Shown: positions 1-8,141 of the stretch, piece after piece
Layout: each line of letters opens with the position of its first letter
How positions within the stretch are numbered: the first letter of the stretch is position 1
Assembly: GCF_031456835.1 (NCBI RefSeq)
Contig: NZ_JAVDVK010000001.1
Coordinates: 1,550,001 to 1,614,000 of the forward strand
Length of the DNA: 64,000 bases
Origin: Leifsonia shinshuensis
GTDB taxonomy: Bacteria; Actinomycetota; Actinomycetes; Actinomycetales; Microbacteriaceae
Direction: 5' to 3'
Notes under the pieces: generated by a model
The model's database searches: none
The model's input: only the letters and a program-made list of their open reading frames with translations
What the model was told of the DNA's origin: nothing
Position numbers and translations under genes: made by a program

Positions 1-1
1 G

Positions 2-343
2 CTGGCCGGGCTGCTCGTCATCGCCTGCGCCTGGGCGATCAGCTGGATCTTCGCCTTCTTCGGCGTCATCGCCCGCACGGCCGGGTCGGTGCAGGGGATC
101 TCGTTCCTCGTGCTGTTCCCGCTGACGTTCTTCTCGAACGCCTTCGTGCCGGTGGACACCCTCCCGAGCTGGCTGCAGTGGTTCGTGAACGTCAACCCGG
201 TGTCGCACCTCGTCACCGCGGTCCGCGACCTCGCGAACAACGGAACGTTCGGCTCGGACGGCTGGATCGCCCTCGCCGGCGCCGCCGTGATCGTCGCGGT
301 GTTCGCCCCGCTCACCGTGCGCGCCTACATGCGGAAGGCCTGA
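2..343 (+). CDS. ABC-2 type transporter permease, C-terminal fragment
   Basis: The gene starts before the window; only the last 113 codons are visible. The fragment has hydrophobic segments around the start, a stretch with F-P-L-T-F-F-S-N-A-F-V-P-V, an extracellular-type loop (P-S-W-L-Q-W) and N-P-V-S-H-L, then a last membrane helix and a short basic tail ending R-A-Y-M-R-K-A. This pattern is typical of DrrB/ABC-2 permeases of daunorubicin-type export systems, which pair with a separate ATPase subunit and move hydrophobic compounds across the membrane. The ATPase would be expected upstream, outside the window, so the substrate cannot be inferred. The family call is firm; the DrrB subgroup is likely. 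Confidence 0.85.
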   Translation: MAGLLVIACAWAISWIFAFFGVIARTAGSVQGISFLVLFPLTFFSNAFVPVDTLPSWLQWFVNVNPVSHLVTAVRDLANNGTFGSDGWIALAGAAVIVAVFAPLTVRAYMRKA

Positions 344-484
344 CCGGCGCGCCGGTCCCCCGACGGCGGCCGTCGCATCCTGCGGAGGGATGCGGCGGCC
401 GCTTCCGCGTGGGCGGCGGGTCGCGCGGTCGCCCGTCGCGGCGCGCGATGCGCGTCGCGCGGCGCCGGGACGCGGGGCCGAGAA

Positions 485-533
485 TTGTGCCAAATCTCGG
501 TTGTGGCCGCCCCATAACCGCGATTTGGCACAA
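485..533. repeat. Intergenic inverted repeat (22-bp stem)
   Basis: Arms 485-506 and 512-533, with the outer 18 bases (TTGTGCCAAATCTCGGTT against AACCGCGATTTGGCACAA) pairing except for one position. It lies 140 bp downstream of the permease stop, in a 487-bp gap with no plausible gene. It could act as a transcription terminator without a U-tract or be a copy of a repeat family; its C-G-C-G-A-T-T-T segment recurs in the hairpins at 22967 and 58757. Confidence 0.75.
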
Positions 534-573
534 ATCGCGCGCCCGCCACGCGCCGGGGCGAGGTTTCGCGGGC

Positions 574-634
574 CGACATTCGTGCCGAATGTCGCCTCCG
601 CGCGCCTCAGAAGCGACATTCGGCACGAATGTCG
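574..634. repeat. Intergenic perfect inverted repeat (22-bp arms)
   Basis: Arms 574-595 and 613-634 are exact reverse complements over 22 bases, separated by 17 bases. Each arm is itself nearly palindromic (CGACATTCG-TGC-CGAATGTCG), so the DNA could fold as one long hairpin or as two short ones. No gene is visible here. Role unknown; a terminator or protein-binding site is possible. Confidence 0.75.
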
Positions 635-638
635 CAGC

Positions 639-722
639 ACCCCCGACACGAAAACGGGCACGCTGCACGAATCGCGCAACACCCCCGACACGAAAGCGAG
701 CACACTGCACGAATCGCGCCCC
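639..722. repeat. Two tandem 42-bp direct repeats
   Basis: Positions 639-680 and 681-722 are direct copies starting ACCCCCGACACGAAA and ending with GCACGAATCGCG plus three bases, with a handful of differences. They directly follow the two inverted repeats and precede the serine dehydratase promoter by about 100 bp. Each copy contains CACGAATCG, an imperfect echo of the neighbouring hairpin arm (CACGAATGTCG). The remainder of the gap to the promoter shows no other clear structure. Confidence 0.7.
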
Positions 723-818
723 GCCCCCGGGACGGACGCGCGCACCACGGGCGACGCCCGCGCACGATCCGTGCGCGGATGCGCGCGGGGACGCGGGAAA
801 GCGTCGCTCCGGGCGACA

Positions 819-824
819 TACACT
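819..824 (+). promoter_or_regulatory. -10 box TACACT for leaderless sdaA
   Basis: TACACT is followed by exactly six bases and then the GTG start at 831. Transcription would therefore begin at or within a base or two of the start codon, leaving no room for a Shine-Dalgarno site. Confidence 0.65.
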
Positions 825-830
825 GGAGAA

Positions 831-2216
831 GTGACAGCGTACGTCTCGGCCTTCGACCTGTTCTCGATCGGCATCGGTCCCTCGAGTTCGCACACCGTCG
901 GACCGCTCCGGGCCGCCGCGGCGTTCGCCTCCCGCCTGCAGGACGAGGGGATGCTCGACCGCGTCGACCAGGTCACCTGCACGCTGTACGGGTCGCTCGG
1001 CTCCACCGGCATCGGCCACGGGACCCCGGACGCCGTCATCGCCGGCCTGCGCGGGCTGCAGCCCGAGAGCTGCCGCCCGGACGACGTCCGCGGCGCCTGG
1101 TCCGACCTGCAGCCGGGCGCGACCCTGCTGCTGGCCGGCGCTCGCAGCATCCCGCTGGCAAAGGACGACATCGCCTTCGAGCCGCGGACCCGCCTGCCCG
1201 GCCACCCGAACGCGCTGACCCTGCGCGCGTGGGGCCGGTCGGAGTCGGGCGAGCGGTCGCCGCTCCCCCTGCTCGAGGAGACGTACTACTCCATCGGCGG
1301 CGGGTTCATCCGCCGCGACGGTGAGGAGGCCGCGCTCGCCGCGCGCAAGTCGCACCCGCTCCCGTACGGCACCGCCGAGGAGCTCCTGGCGATCTGCGAG
1401 CGGGACGGCATCCCGATCTGCGAGGTCGCGCGCCGCAACGAGATCGCGCTGCACGGCGCCGACGCGACCCGAGAGCGGCTGGACCTGATCTGGGAGGCGA
1501 TGGCCGAGTGCGTCGCCCGGGGACTCGCGGGTGACGGGACCTTGCCCGGCGGACTCGGTGTCCGTCGGCGTGCCGCCGCGATGCGCGAGCACCTGGAGTC
1601 GGTGCAGGACGACCCGGGCCGCGCGACCGCCCTGGAGTGGCTTCACGCCTTCGCGCTCGCGGTCAACGAGGAGAACGCCTCGGGCGGCCGTGTGGTCACG
1701 GCACCCACGAACGGCGCGGCGGGCATCGTGCCGGCCGTCGCCCACTACTACCTGCGCTTCGTCCCCGGGGCGTCGGCCGAGGGCATCCGCCAGTACCTGC
1801 TCACCGCGACAGCCATCGGCTCGCTCTTCAAGGCGAACGCGTCCATCTCGGGCGCCGAGGGAGGCTGCCAAGCGGAGGTCGGCTCGGCCTGCGCGATGGC
1901 TGCGGGCGCCCTCTGCGCGGTGCTCGGCGGGACGCCGCGACAAGTGGAGAACGCCGCCGAGATCGCGATGGAGCACCACCTCGGACTGACGTGCGACCCG
2001 GTCGGCGGCCTGGTGCAGATCCCGTGCATCGAGCGGAACGCGATCGCCTCGTCCACCGCTGTCTCCGCCGCCCGGCTGGCGTTGCACGGCGACGGCCGGC
2101 ACCTGGTGTCGCTGGACACGGTGATCGAGACGATGCGTCAGACCGGCATCGACATGTCCACCAAGTACAAGGAGACGAGCGAAGGCGGCCTCGCGGTCAA
2201 CGTCATCGAGTGCTGA
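831..2216 (+). CDS. sdaA: L-serine ammonia-lyase (iron-sulfur type)
   Basis: Encodes a 461-residue single-chain L-serine dehydratase that converts L-serine to pyruvate and ammonia in the cytoplasm. The N-terminal [11 protein letters not shown] motif is characteristic. The three cysteines expected to hold the [4Fe-4S] cluster are visible at 346 (E-G-G-C), 388 (T-C-D-P-V-G-G) and 399 (I-P-C-I-E-R-N), with spacings of 42 and 11 that equal those of the E. coli enzyme. The GTG start is chosen because it is preceded by a -10 box at leaderless distance and because the protein then starts at the conserved N terminus; the open frame extends upstream through the repeat region but that part has no protein-like character. 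It appears to be a single-gene unit. Confidence 0.95.
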   Translation: MTAYVSAFDLFSIGIGPSSSHTVGPLRAAAAFASRLQDEGMLDRVDQVTCTLYGSLGSTGIGHGTPDAVIAGLRGLQPESCRPDDVRGAWSDLQPGATLLLAGARSIPLAKDDIAFEPRTRLPGHPNALTLRAWGRSESGERSPLPLLEETYYSIGGGFIRRDGEEAALAARKSHPLPYGTAEELLAICERDGIPICEVARRNEIALHGADATRERLDLIWEAMAECVARGLAGDGTLPGGLGVRRRAAAMREHLESVQDDPGRATALEWLHAFALAVNEENASGGRVVTAPTNGAAGIVPAVAHYYLRFVPGASAEGIRQYLLTATAIGSLFKANASISGAEGGCQAEVGSACAMAAGALCAVLGGTPRQVENAAEIAMEHHLGLTCDPVGGLVQIPCIERNAIASSTAVSAARLALHGDGRHLVSLDTVIETMRQTGIDMSTKYKETSEGGLAVNVIEC

Positions 2217-2274
2217 GGGAGCGACGCCCCCTGCCGCCGCGCCGGACTCCGAGCCGGTTCGGAGCCTTCCGCAA

Positions 2275-2280
2275 TACGCT
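2275..2280 (+). promoter_or_regulatory. -10 box TACGCT for leaderless peroxidase gene
   Basis: TACGCT is followed by seven bases and the ATG at 2288, giving a leaderless or nearly leaderless mRNA. Confidence 0.55.
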
Positions 2281-2287
2281 CGCGATC

Positions 2288-2776
2288 ATGACCGTGATGG
2301 ACATCCCCTTCCAAACCATCGATGGCGCGCCGACCAGCCTGTCCGCATTCGCGGGCAAGGTGATCCTCGTCGTCAATGTCGCCTCCCGCTGCGGGCTCGC
2401 CCCGCAGTACGAGAAGCTCGAGCAGCTGCAGAAGGAGTACGGTGACCGCGGGTTCACGGTCGTGGGCTTCCCCAGCAACCAGTTCCTGCAGGAGTTGAGC
2501 TCGACCGACGCCATCAAGGAGTACTGCTCCACCACGTGGGGCGTCACGTTCCCGATGATGGAGAAGGTGCGGCTGAACGGGCGCAACGCGCATCCGCTCT
2601 ACCAGGAGCTCACGAAGACGCCGGACGAGGACGGCAAGGCGGGCCGCGTGAAGTGGAACTTCGAGAAGTTCGTCATCACGCCCGACGGCGCCGTGTACCG
2701 GTTCCGTCCGCAGACGGAGCCGGACGACCCGGCCATCATCGACCTGATCGAGGAGTCGCTGCCCGCGGCCGCTTGA
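2288..2776 (+). CDS. Glutathione peroxidase family (thioredoxin-type) peroxidase
   Basis: A 162-residue peroxidase that reduces hydrogen or lipid peroxides. The peroxidatic residue is a cysteine (Cys35 in N-V-A-S-R-C-G), not selenocysteine. The catalytic glutamine lies in F-P-S-N-Q-F and the Trp-Asn pair in W-N-F-E-K-F. The usual F-P-C-N-Q-F cysteine is replaced by serine, but a cysteine in E-Y-C-S-T-T-W-G-V-T-F-P sits where the resolving cysteine of thioredoxin-dependent members lies. Since actinobacteria of this group lack glutathione, thioredoxin or mycoredoxin is the likelier reductant (inference). It follows sdaA in the same direction with its own -10 box. Confidence 0.9.
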   Translation: MTVMDIPFQTIDGAPTSLSAFAGKVILVVNVASRCGLAPQYEKLEQLQKEYGDRGFTVVGFPSNQFLQELSSTDAIKEYCSTTWGVTFPMMEKVRLNGRNAHPLYQELTKTPDEDGKAGRVKWNFEKFVITPDGAVYRFRPQTEPDDPAIIDLIEESLPAAA

Positions 2777-2806
2777 GGCGGTGAAGACCGCGCCGCGGAC
2801 GCGCGC

Positions 2807-3097
2807 TCAGGCGCGCCGGAACCACCGTCCGCCGACGCGCTCCGTGAGCCGCCAGCCGCCTGTCTCCGCCACGGCGCCGAGCCGCGCCACGGTGTGCTCG
2901 GCGACGCGCAGCGCCCCGGGTACGCCGTCCTCGGTGAACCGCACGGTGATGCGCGCCTCGCCGGCGACGACGTCGACGCTGCTGGCTTCCACGACGGCGA
3001 GTTCGCGCGCCGCGTCGGCCGCTGCCGGCTCCACCGAACGCGGGTCGACGCCCGGTCGCAGACGGCCGACGGCGACGATCACGCGGAAGGAGGGCAC
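2807..3097 (-). CDS. Hypothetical protein, 96 aa
   Basis: A 96-residue soluble protein that I do not recognise. It begins V-P-S-F-R-V-I-V-A-V-G-R-L-R-P-G-V, alternates beta-type strands with an Ala-rich helix, and ends G-G-R-W-F-R-R-A. The pattern suggests a small alpha/beta domain, but no catalytic motif is visible. It is convergent with the peroxidase gene and divergent from the DksA-like gene. The GTG start is supported by a -10 box six bases upstream. The coding strand shows normal codon use for the region, so I take it as a real gene. Confidence 0.65.
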   Translation of the reverse strand: MPSFRVIVAVGRLRPGVDPRSVEPAAADAARELAVVEASSVDVVAGEARITVRFTEDGVPGALRVAEHTVARLGAVAETGGWRLTERVGGRWFRRA

Positions 3098-3103
3098 CCG
3101 CTG

Positions 3104-3109
3104 AGCCTA
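3104..3109 (-). promoter_or_regulatory. -10 box TAGGCT for the leaderless gene ending at 2807
   Basis: On the minus strand TAGGCT is followed by six bases and the GTG start at 3097. Confidence 0.6.
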
Positions 3110-3144
3110 CGCGCGTCGCTGCCCCGGTTTCCGGCGGCGAGGCG

Positions 3145-3150
3145 TACGCT
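3145..3150 (+). promoter_or_regulatory. -10 box TACGCT with 5' leader for the DksA-like gene
   Basis: TACGCT lies about 46 bases upstream of the GTG start at 3197, and a strong GGAAGGGG ribosome-binding site (3182-3189) sits in the leader. It gives a useful contrast with the leaderless promoters nearby. Confidence 0.45.
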
Positions 3151-3196
3151 GACCCGGTCGGGAAGGCACGATCGGGGGATCGGAAGGGGTGTGCTC

Positions 3197-3613
3197 GTGA
3201 ACGATGCGAGGACGGAGGAGCTCGAGGTGACGAGGGTCGACGACGACGCTCTGACCGCCGCCGAGCTGCAGGAGTTGAAGGCTCTGCTGCGGGACCGGCG
3301 CGACGGCGATGTCGCCGAGGCGCAGCGGATGGCGGAGTCGCTCGGGGTTCTGCTGGCGTCGCGGTCGGAGTCGACCGCCGACGACGAGCACGACCCGGAA
3401 GGGCCGACGCTGTCGTCGGAGTGGAGCCGGCTGCAGGCGCTGCGGTCGGATGCCGCGCACGACATCGTGGCGGTGGATGCGGCCCTCGAGCGCATCCGGC
3501 GCGGAACCTACGGCACCTGCCTGCGGTGCGGCCGTTCCATCGGCGTCGACCGCCTTCGTGCGCGACCGACCGCGGAGCTGTGCATCCGCTGCGCCGTCGC
3601 GGTCGAGAGCTGA
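3197..3613 (+). CDS. DksA/TraR-type zinc-finger protein
   Basis: A 138-residue protein with an N-terminal helical, acidic region and a C-terminal four-cysteine zinc finger (C-L-R-C-G-R ... C-I-R-C), the fold of DksA/TraR proteins. Such proteins bind RNA polymerase through the secondary channel or act as general stress regulators. The helical hairpin found in true DksA is roughly present (residues about 20-95), but I cannot see clearly the acidic tip pair of E. coli DksA, so the RNA polymerase role is by family only. GTG 3197 is preferred over GTG 3191 because its spacing to the GGAAGGGG site is seven bases. Confidence 0.85.
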   Translation: MNDARTEELEVTRVDDDALTAAELQELKALLRDRRDGDVAEAQRMAESLGVLLASRSESTADDEHDPEGPTLSSEWSRLQALRSDAAHDIVAVDAALERIRRGTYGTCLRCGRSIGVDRLRARPTAELCIRCAVAVES

Positions 3614-3656
3614 GCCGCCCGGGCGACCGAGCGCCGGCACAGCTCGACGCGTCCGC

Positions 3657-6593
3657 TCAGCTTGACGACCGCGCCGCCAGGTACACCGCCTCCGTCCGGC
3701 TGGACGCGCCGACCTTGCGCAGGATGCTGGACACGTGCACGCTCGCCGTCTTGGCGCTGATGTAGAGCCGTTCGCCGATCTGCTTGTTGCTGAGTCCCTG
3801 CTCGATCAGGGCGAGCACCTGCTCCTCGCGCTCGGTCAGTGGTGCGCCGTGTGCGGCCGCGACGGGCGCCGACCGCAGCGCGGGCTGCGCGCCGAGCGCG
3901 TCGGCGGCCTCCACGAGCAGCCGGATTCCGGAAGCCTCGGCGAGAGCCCGGCCTTCGGCGATCAATCCCGCCGCGCGCTCACGGTCGCCGGCGGCGAGCG
4001 CGACGCGGGCGCCCCGCAGCAGGGCGTACGGGCGAACGTGGACGGGTGCAACCGCGAGAGCGCCCGCGTCCGCCGCGACCCGCCACGCCTCCTCGGCATC
4101 GGCGTAGCGCTCCCCGCGGTCGGCCACGCCGGAGACGGCGGCCCGGGCGGTCGCGAGCTCCGCGTCGGCCAGCGGCGCCCAGGCGTCCGCGGTCGGCCAG
4201 CCGCGCAGGTCGTCCAGCACGGCCTCCAGCCGATCCGCCTCGGAGTCCACGTCGAGCGCGGCTCCGGCGACCTCGACGACCGAGCTCCCTCCGTCCTGGG
4301 TCGCGAGCTCGGCCAGGGCCCGCGCGGCGTTGACGAGCACCGGGAGGTCGTAGCCGGGCATACGCCGGAACGGCGGCTCCCCGAGCCCGTGCGTCTCGGC
4401 CCACGCACGCTCGTAGTCGCCGAGGGCGATCGCGGTCTCCCCCGCCACGCGCGCGAGGGAGAGTCGGGTCTGCTGCTCCAGCTCGGCCAGGGCCCGCAGC
4501 GGCGTGCGGAACCGGCGCAGCAGCTCGTCCGCCCGCCCCGGCTCGCCGTGCCACACCCAGAGGCGGGCGCGCTGCAGTTGCGCGCACAGCCCGGCGCGGT
4601 CGTCGAAGCCGAGCGCCACGCGCAGCAGGTCCTCTGCCCGCTCGAACTCGCCGAGGGCGATGAGCGGCTCGGCCGTGTTCGCCGCGAGCCAGATGCCCGA
4701 GGTGCGCTCCACTCCGCGCTCACGTGCGCGGGCGACGCCGGACTGGGCCAGCCGCACCGCGTCGGCGTAGCGGCCGACCGAATTCAGCGCGTCGGACGCG
4801 TTCACGGCGTAGCGCAGCGTCGCCCCCGCGTCCCCGGCGGCAAGAGATCCGGCGAGCTCGAACTCCGCGAACCCCTCGTCGAGCCGGTCCGAGGCGACGA
4901 GAGAGGACGCGAGGATGTTGTGCGCGACCGAGCGCATCGGCGGCGCGGCGGTCTCCGCCTCCGCGAGCGCAGCCCGCGCCGTCTCGATCGCGGCCTCGAA
5001 GTCGCCCGCTAGCATCCGCAGAGCCGCCAGCTCGGTGAGCAGGTGCGGCCTCAGCGGATCGCCCGAGGGCACGGCCTGCGGCGGCACCAGCGCGAGAGCA
5101 CGCTCCAGCAGTTCCGTGCCTCCGGGACGGTTGAGATTTGCCAGGTACTGCGCCTTGTCGCGCAGCAGGCGCGCGTGCCGCGAGGGCGCGAGCCCGTCCG
5201 CCTCCGCGAGCGCGACGTCGACGAGCGCCAGGGCGCGGTCGTTGTTGCCCGCGTTGCGCAGCGCCGACGCCGTGCGGGCGATGACGGCGATGCGGTCGCG
5301 GCCGCTCAGCTCCTCCGCATCCGGGACGCTGTCCCACAGCTCGAGCACGCGGTCGCCCATCGCCGCCGCCGTCGCGTAGGCGTAGGAGCGCTTCGCCTCC
5401 TCCATCGCCTCCAGCGAGGCGATGAACGCGCGCCGAACGTCGTGGGCGGCCAGCCAGTGCGCGGAGAGCTGCACCGCCGAGCACTGCGGCGACGCCTCCA
5501 GCGCCTCCGCGTAACGGGTGTGGAACCGCGTCCGTTCGCCCGGAAGCAGGTCGGCGTGGATGGCCTCCCGCACCAGTGCGTGACGGAAGGAGTACTCGGT
5601 GGAGTCGGCCGCCAGGATGTTCGCGGTGACCGCCTCGCGTGCGGCGGCATCCAGCTGCTCGGGCGTGCCCTCGAACACCGCGGCGAGCAGGTCGTGCGTG
5701 ACGCAGACGCCGCCTGCGGCGAGCACCCGCAGCAGCCGCTGCGCAGGCTCGCTCAGGCGCTCGAACCGCGCGAGCACCAGCTCCCGCAGCGTCTCAGGCA
5801 GGTCGTCTCCGGAGCGCAGGCCGTCGATGCCCACCAGCTCTTCCACGAAGAAGGGCACTCCCTCGCTCAGCTCGGTCACGCGCTCCAGCGAGCCGTCGTC
5901 GGGCGTTCGGCCGAGCAGCTGTTCGACCAGCTGAGCGACCTGCTCCCTGCCCAGACGGGGCAGTTCCCAGCGCGTCACCCGCCGGGTGCGTTCGAGCTCG
6001 GGAAGCCACGAACGGAGGACGTGCCCGCGCGGCACCTCCTCGCTCCGATAGGTCAGCACGACCAGGAGGCGACCGCGTTCGCCCATGCGGATGATGAACC
6101 GCAGCAGTTCGAGCGTGGACCGGTCGGCCCACTGGAGGTCTTCGATCGCCAGGATGACAAGGCGCTCGGCGGACAGTTTCTCCAGCAGTTCGGTCACGAG
6201 CTCATAGAGCCGCTCGGCCCCGGTGCGCGGCGGGACCGCCGACTCGTCGGCCAGCTCGGGCAGCAGCGCGGGCAGGACGCCCGCACTGGAGCCGGCGATC
6301 TCGAGGACGCGGTCGAGCCCGGCCACCTGGACGAGTCTCCGCAGCACCGCCGCGAACGGAGCGTACGGCGCTCCGTCGGCGCCCAGGTCGACGCACCGGC
6401 CGAGCAGCACGGTGGCGGTGGACTCCTGGCCGGCGAGGAAATCCTCGAGCAGGCGCGACTTGCCGATGCCCGCCTCCCCGCCGATGACGACGGCGCGCGG
6501 CTCCCCCGCCGCGGCCGCCGCCGCCTCGGCGCGCAGAGCCTCCAGATCGGGTTCGCGCCCGATCAGGGTGAGGCTCGACGTCGCTGCTCGCAT
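3657..6593 (-). CDS. LuxR-family transcriptional regulator with AAA+ ATPase domain (LAL type)
   Basis: A 978-residue large ATP-binding LuxR regulator. An N-terminal ATPase module starts I-G-R-E-P-D-L-E, has a P-loop (G-G-E-A-G-I-G-K-S, residues 38-46) and a Walker B-like L-V-I-L-A-I-E-D-L-Q-W-A-D. A long Ala-rich helical-repeat region follows (TPR-like, about 350-880). The C terminus carries a LuxR helix-turn-helix (L-T-E-R-E-E-Q-V-L-A-L-I ... S-N-K-Q-I-G-E-R-L ... V-S-S-I-L-R-K-V). Members are often activators that respond to small molecules. It lies 94 bp downstream of a small gene in the same direction and is divergent from an FMN reductase, a possible target. The ATG is chosen where homology-like sequence begins; the open frame runs upstream without protein-like character. 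Confidence 0.92.
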   Translation of the reverse strand: MRAATSSLTLIGREPDLEALRAEAAAAAAGEPRAVVIGGEAGIGKSRLLEDFLAGQESTATVLLGRCVDLGADGAPYAPFAAVLRRLVQVAGLDRVLEIAGSSAGVLPALLPELADESAVPPRTGAERLYELVTELLEKLSAERLVILAIEDLQWADRSTLELLRFIIRMGERGRLLVVLTYRSEEVPRGHVLRSWLPELERTRRVTRWELPRLGREQVAQLVEQLLGRTPDDGSLERVTELSEGVPFFVEELVGIDGLRSGDDLPETLRELVLARFERLSEPAQRLLRVLAAGGVCVTHDLLAAVFEGTPEQLDAAAREAVTANILAADSTEYSFRHALVREAIHADLLPGERTRFHTRYAEALEASPQCSAVQLSAHWLAAHDVRRAFIASLEAMEEAKRSYAYATAAAMGDRVLELWDSVPDAEELSGRDRIAVIARTASALRNAGNNDRALALVDVALAEADGLAPSRHARLLRDKAQYLANLNRPGGTELLERALALVPPQAVPSGDPLRPHLLTELAALRMLAGDFEAAIETARAALAEAETAAPPMRSVAHNILASSLVASDRLDEGFAEFELAGSLAAGDAGATLRYAVNASDALNSVGRYADAVRLAQSGVARARERGVERTSGIWLAANTAEPLIALGEFERAEDLLRVALGFDDRAGLCAQLQRARLWVWHGEPGRADELLRRFRTPLRALAELEQQTRLSLARVAGETAIALGDYERAWAETHGLGEPPFRRMPGYDLPVLVNAARALAELATQDGGSSVVEVAGAALDVDSEADRLEAVLDDLRGWPTADAWAPLADAELATARAAVSGVADRGERYADAEEAWRVAADAGALAVAPVHVRPYALLRGARVALAAGDRERAAGLIAEGRALAEASGIRLLVEAADALGAQPALRSAPVAAAHGAPLTEREEQVLALIEQGLSNKQIGERLYISAKTASVHVSSILRKVGASSRTEAVYLAARSSS

Positions 6594-6687
6594 GGCTTCA
6601 TCGTGCCACGAGCCACCGACATCCGGACCAGCCCCGCGCCCCGCTTCGCTCGGGGCAGACGGGCCGGACCGGGCCGGCTGCGACGGG

Positions 6688-6906
6688 TCAGCGGGAGGCG
6701 TGGGCGAGCTCCCTCTGCGGGGCGGCCGCCGACGCGTCCGCGGCCGCGACACGAGCCCGGCGCACACGCTCCCACAGGTGGTGGACCCGCGCGCCGTCCC
6801 GTCCCCCGGCCTGCTCCGCAGCGCGCGCACGCCGTCCCCGTTCGGTCTCGGTGCGCGCCGTCTCGCCGGCCCGCACCCGCATGTCCACGAACTCCTCCAG
6901 CAGCAT
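6688..6906 (-). CDS. Small basic hypothetical protein, 72 aa
   Basis: A short gene supported mainly by a strong ribosome-binding site: GGAGGGGAG followed by five bases and the ATG. The 72-residue product starts M-L-L-E-E-F-V-D-M and is rich in Arg, Ala and Glu, predicted to be largely helical, without membrane segments. I do not recognise it. It ends 94 bp before the LuxR-type regulator and probably shares its transcript. It might be a small partner or only a leader peptide. Confidence 0.5.
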   Translation of the reverse strand: MLLEEFVDMRVRAGETARTETERGRRARAAEQAGGRDGARVHHLWERVRRARVAAADASAAAPQRELAHASR

Positions 6907-6966
6907 GATCGCTCCCCTCCTGCATCCGCCGCGCACTCTGCCCGGCGATGACTTCAGACTGCTCGC

Positions 6967-7000
6967 TAAGGCATCCCCCGGACATCGGGAGGATGCCCTA
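6967..7000. promoter_or_regulatory. Inverted repeat in divergent promoter region
   Basis: Arms TAAGGCATCC (6967-6976) and GGATGCCCTA (6991-7000) pair with one mismatch around a 14-base centre. The site lies between the divergent small gene/LuxR unit and the FMN reductase, so it is a candidate operator for the LuxR-type regulator. No binding data support this. Confidence 0.4.
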
Positions 7001-7074
7001 TTCCGGCCGCCCGCCGGGCACCTAAGACGCGAGGACGCTTAAGGGGCTTCACGGGCCGCGAGCGCGGGGGCAGC

Positions 7075-7677
7075 ATGGTGCCCATGGCGACGATCAACGA
7101 ACTCCAGCCCCCGTACGCGGTCGGCTACTTCGTGGGCAGCCTGTCCACGCAGTCGGTCAACCGGACGCTCTCCCGCGCCCTCCTCCGGCTCGCGCCCTCC
7201 GAGCTCACCTTCACCGAGATCCCGATCGGCGGGCTGCCGCTATACAACCGCGACCTCGACGGGGACTTCCCGCCCGAGGCGCGCGACTTCAAGGCCCTGA
7301 TCGCCCGGCAGGATGCGCTGCTCTTCATCACGCCGGAGTACAACCGCTCCATCCCGGGCGCCCTGAAGAACGCGATCGACTGGGCCAGCCGCCCGTACGG
7401 CGAGAACGTCATCGCCCGCAAGGCGACCGCCGTGATCGGAGCCTCGCCCGGACAGATCGGCACCGCGGTCGGGCAGCAGCACCTGCGCAGCATCCTGAGC
7501 TTCCTCCAGGCGCCGCAGATGAACGCGCCGGAGGCCTACATCTGGATGCGCCCCGGCCTCATCGAGGAGGACGGCACCGTCACCGACCCGGGCACCGAGG
7601 AGTTCCTGCGCGGCTACATGAACGCCTTCTTCGAGTACATCGAGCGCGTGCTGACGGTGGTGCCGCCGGCATCGTGA
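7075..7677 (+). CDS. NADPH-dependent FMN reductase
   Basis: A 200-residue flavodoxin-fold reductase of the SsuE/ArsH/azoreductase group that transfers electrons from NAD(P)H to FMN or to quinones and azo compounds. The phosphate-binding loop is G-S-L-S-T-Q-S-V-N-R-T-L, and the family hallmark T-P-E-Y-N-R-S-I-P-G-A-L-K-N-A-I-D-W follows at about residues 83-102. An alternative start at ATG 7084 would remove three residues. The downstream gene starts inside its stop codon (GTGA), so the two are translationally coupled. Confidence 0.9.
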   Translation: MVPMATINELQPPYAVGYFVGSLSTQSVNRTLSRALLRLAPSELTFTEIPIGGLPLYNRDLDGDFPPEARDFKALIARQDALLFITPEYNRSIPGALKNAIDWASRPYGENVIARKATAVIGASPGQIGTAVGQQHLRSILSFLQAPQMNAPEAYIWMRPGLIEEDGTVTDPGTEEFLRGYMNAFFEYIERVLTVVPPAS

Positions 7678-8129
7678 AGCTTCAGGACGAGGGGGGCACG
7701 CGCTCGGTGGAGCTGCGCCCGGCGGCCCGGGAGGATGGCGGTGGCGAGCACGACGATGGCCGCCGCATCGTGGTCGACGCCGTCGTGCACGACGACGCCC
7801 GCCGCTGGACGCTCTCCGAAGCCTGCCTGACCACCGCGGAGGCGCGCGACCTCGCCGCCTGGCTGGCCGGCCTCGCCGAGGACACCACCGCCGACGCCGA
7901 CGAGTGGACCGCCATCGCCTTCGCGTCGAACGCCGTCTCGATGAGCGGTCACCGCATCCCGGGCGGCACGGTCGACCTGCGCATCGCGGTGCTGCGGATG
8001 CTCTCGGAAGGGACCGGCACGACGGACGTCGTCGTCGGGCTGCGCACGTCCGAGGAGGCGGTGATCGCGGCCGCCCGCGAGCTCATCGCCGAGGTGGATG
8101 CGCTCGCGGAGCGGCGCGCGGAGGTGTGA
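7674..8129 (+). CDS. Hypothetical protein coupled to FMN reductase, 151 aa
   Basis: The GTG start overlaps the stop codon of the FMN reductase gene (GTGA), which implies coupled translation. The product is acidic and soluble: a beta-rich first half (R-I-V-V-D-A-V-V-H-D ... W-T-L-S-E-A-C-L-T), a short helix D-L-A-A-W-L-A-G-L, a second beta region and a C-terminal helix. The layout of strands followed by a W-L helix resembles the WapI-type immunity-protein family, but that is only a likeness by eye. No catalytic residues are apparent. Function unknown. Confidence 0.7.
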   Translation: MKLQDEGGTRSVELRPAAREDGGGEHDDGRRIVVDAVVHDDARRWTLSEACLTTAEARDLAAWLAGLAEDTTADADEWTAIAFASNAVSMSGHRIPGGTVDLRIAVLRMLSEGTGTTDVVVGLRTSEEAVIAAARELIAEVDALAERRAEV

Positions 8130-8141
8130 GAAACGGGCGGG

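Noticed and set aside
390..830. In-frame upstream extension of serine dehydratase
   Set aside because: It translates the inverted and tandem repeats into Arg/Pro-rich sequence and would bypass the -10 box at leaderless distance.
2247..2264. Short stem (CTCCGA/TCGGAG) after serine dehydratase
   Set aside because: Only 6 bp with no T-run; it could be a weak terminator, but such stems are common by chance at this G+C.
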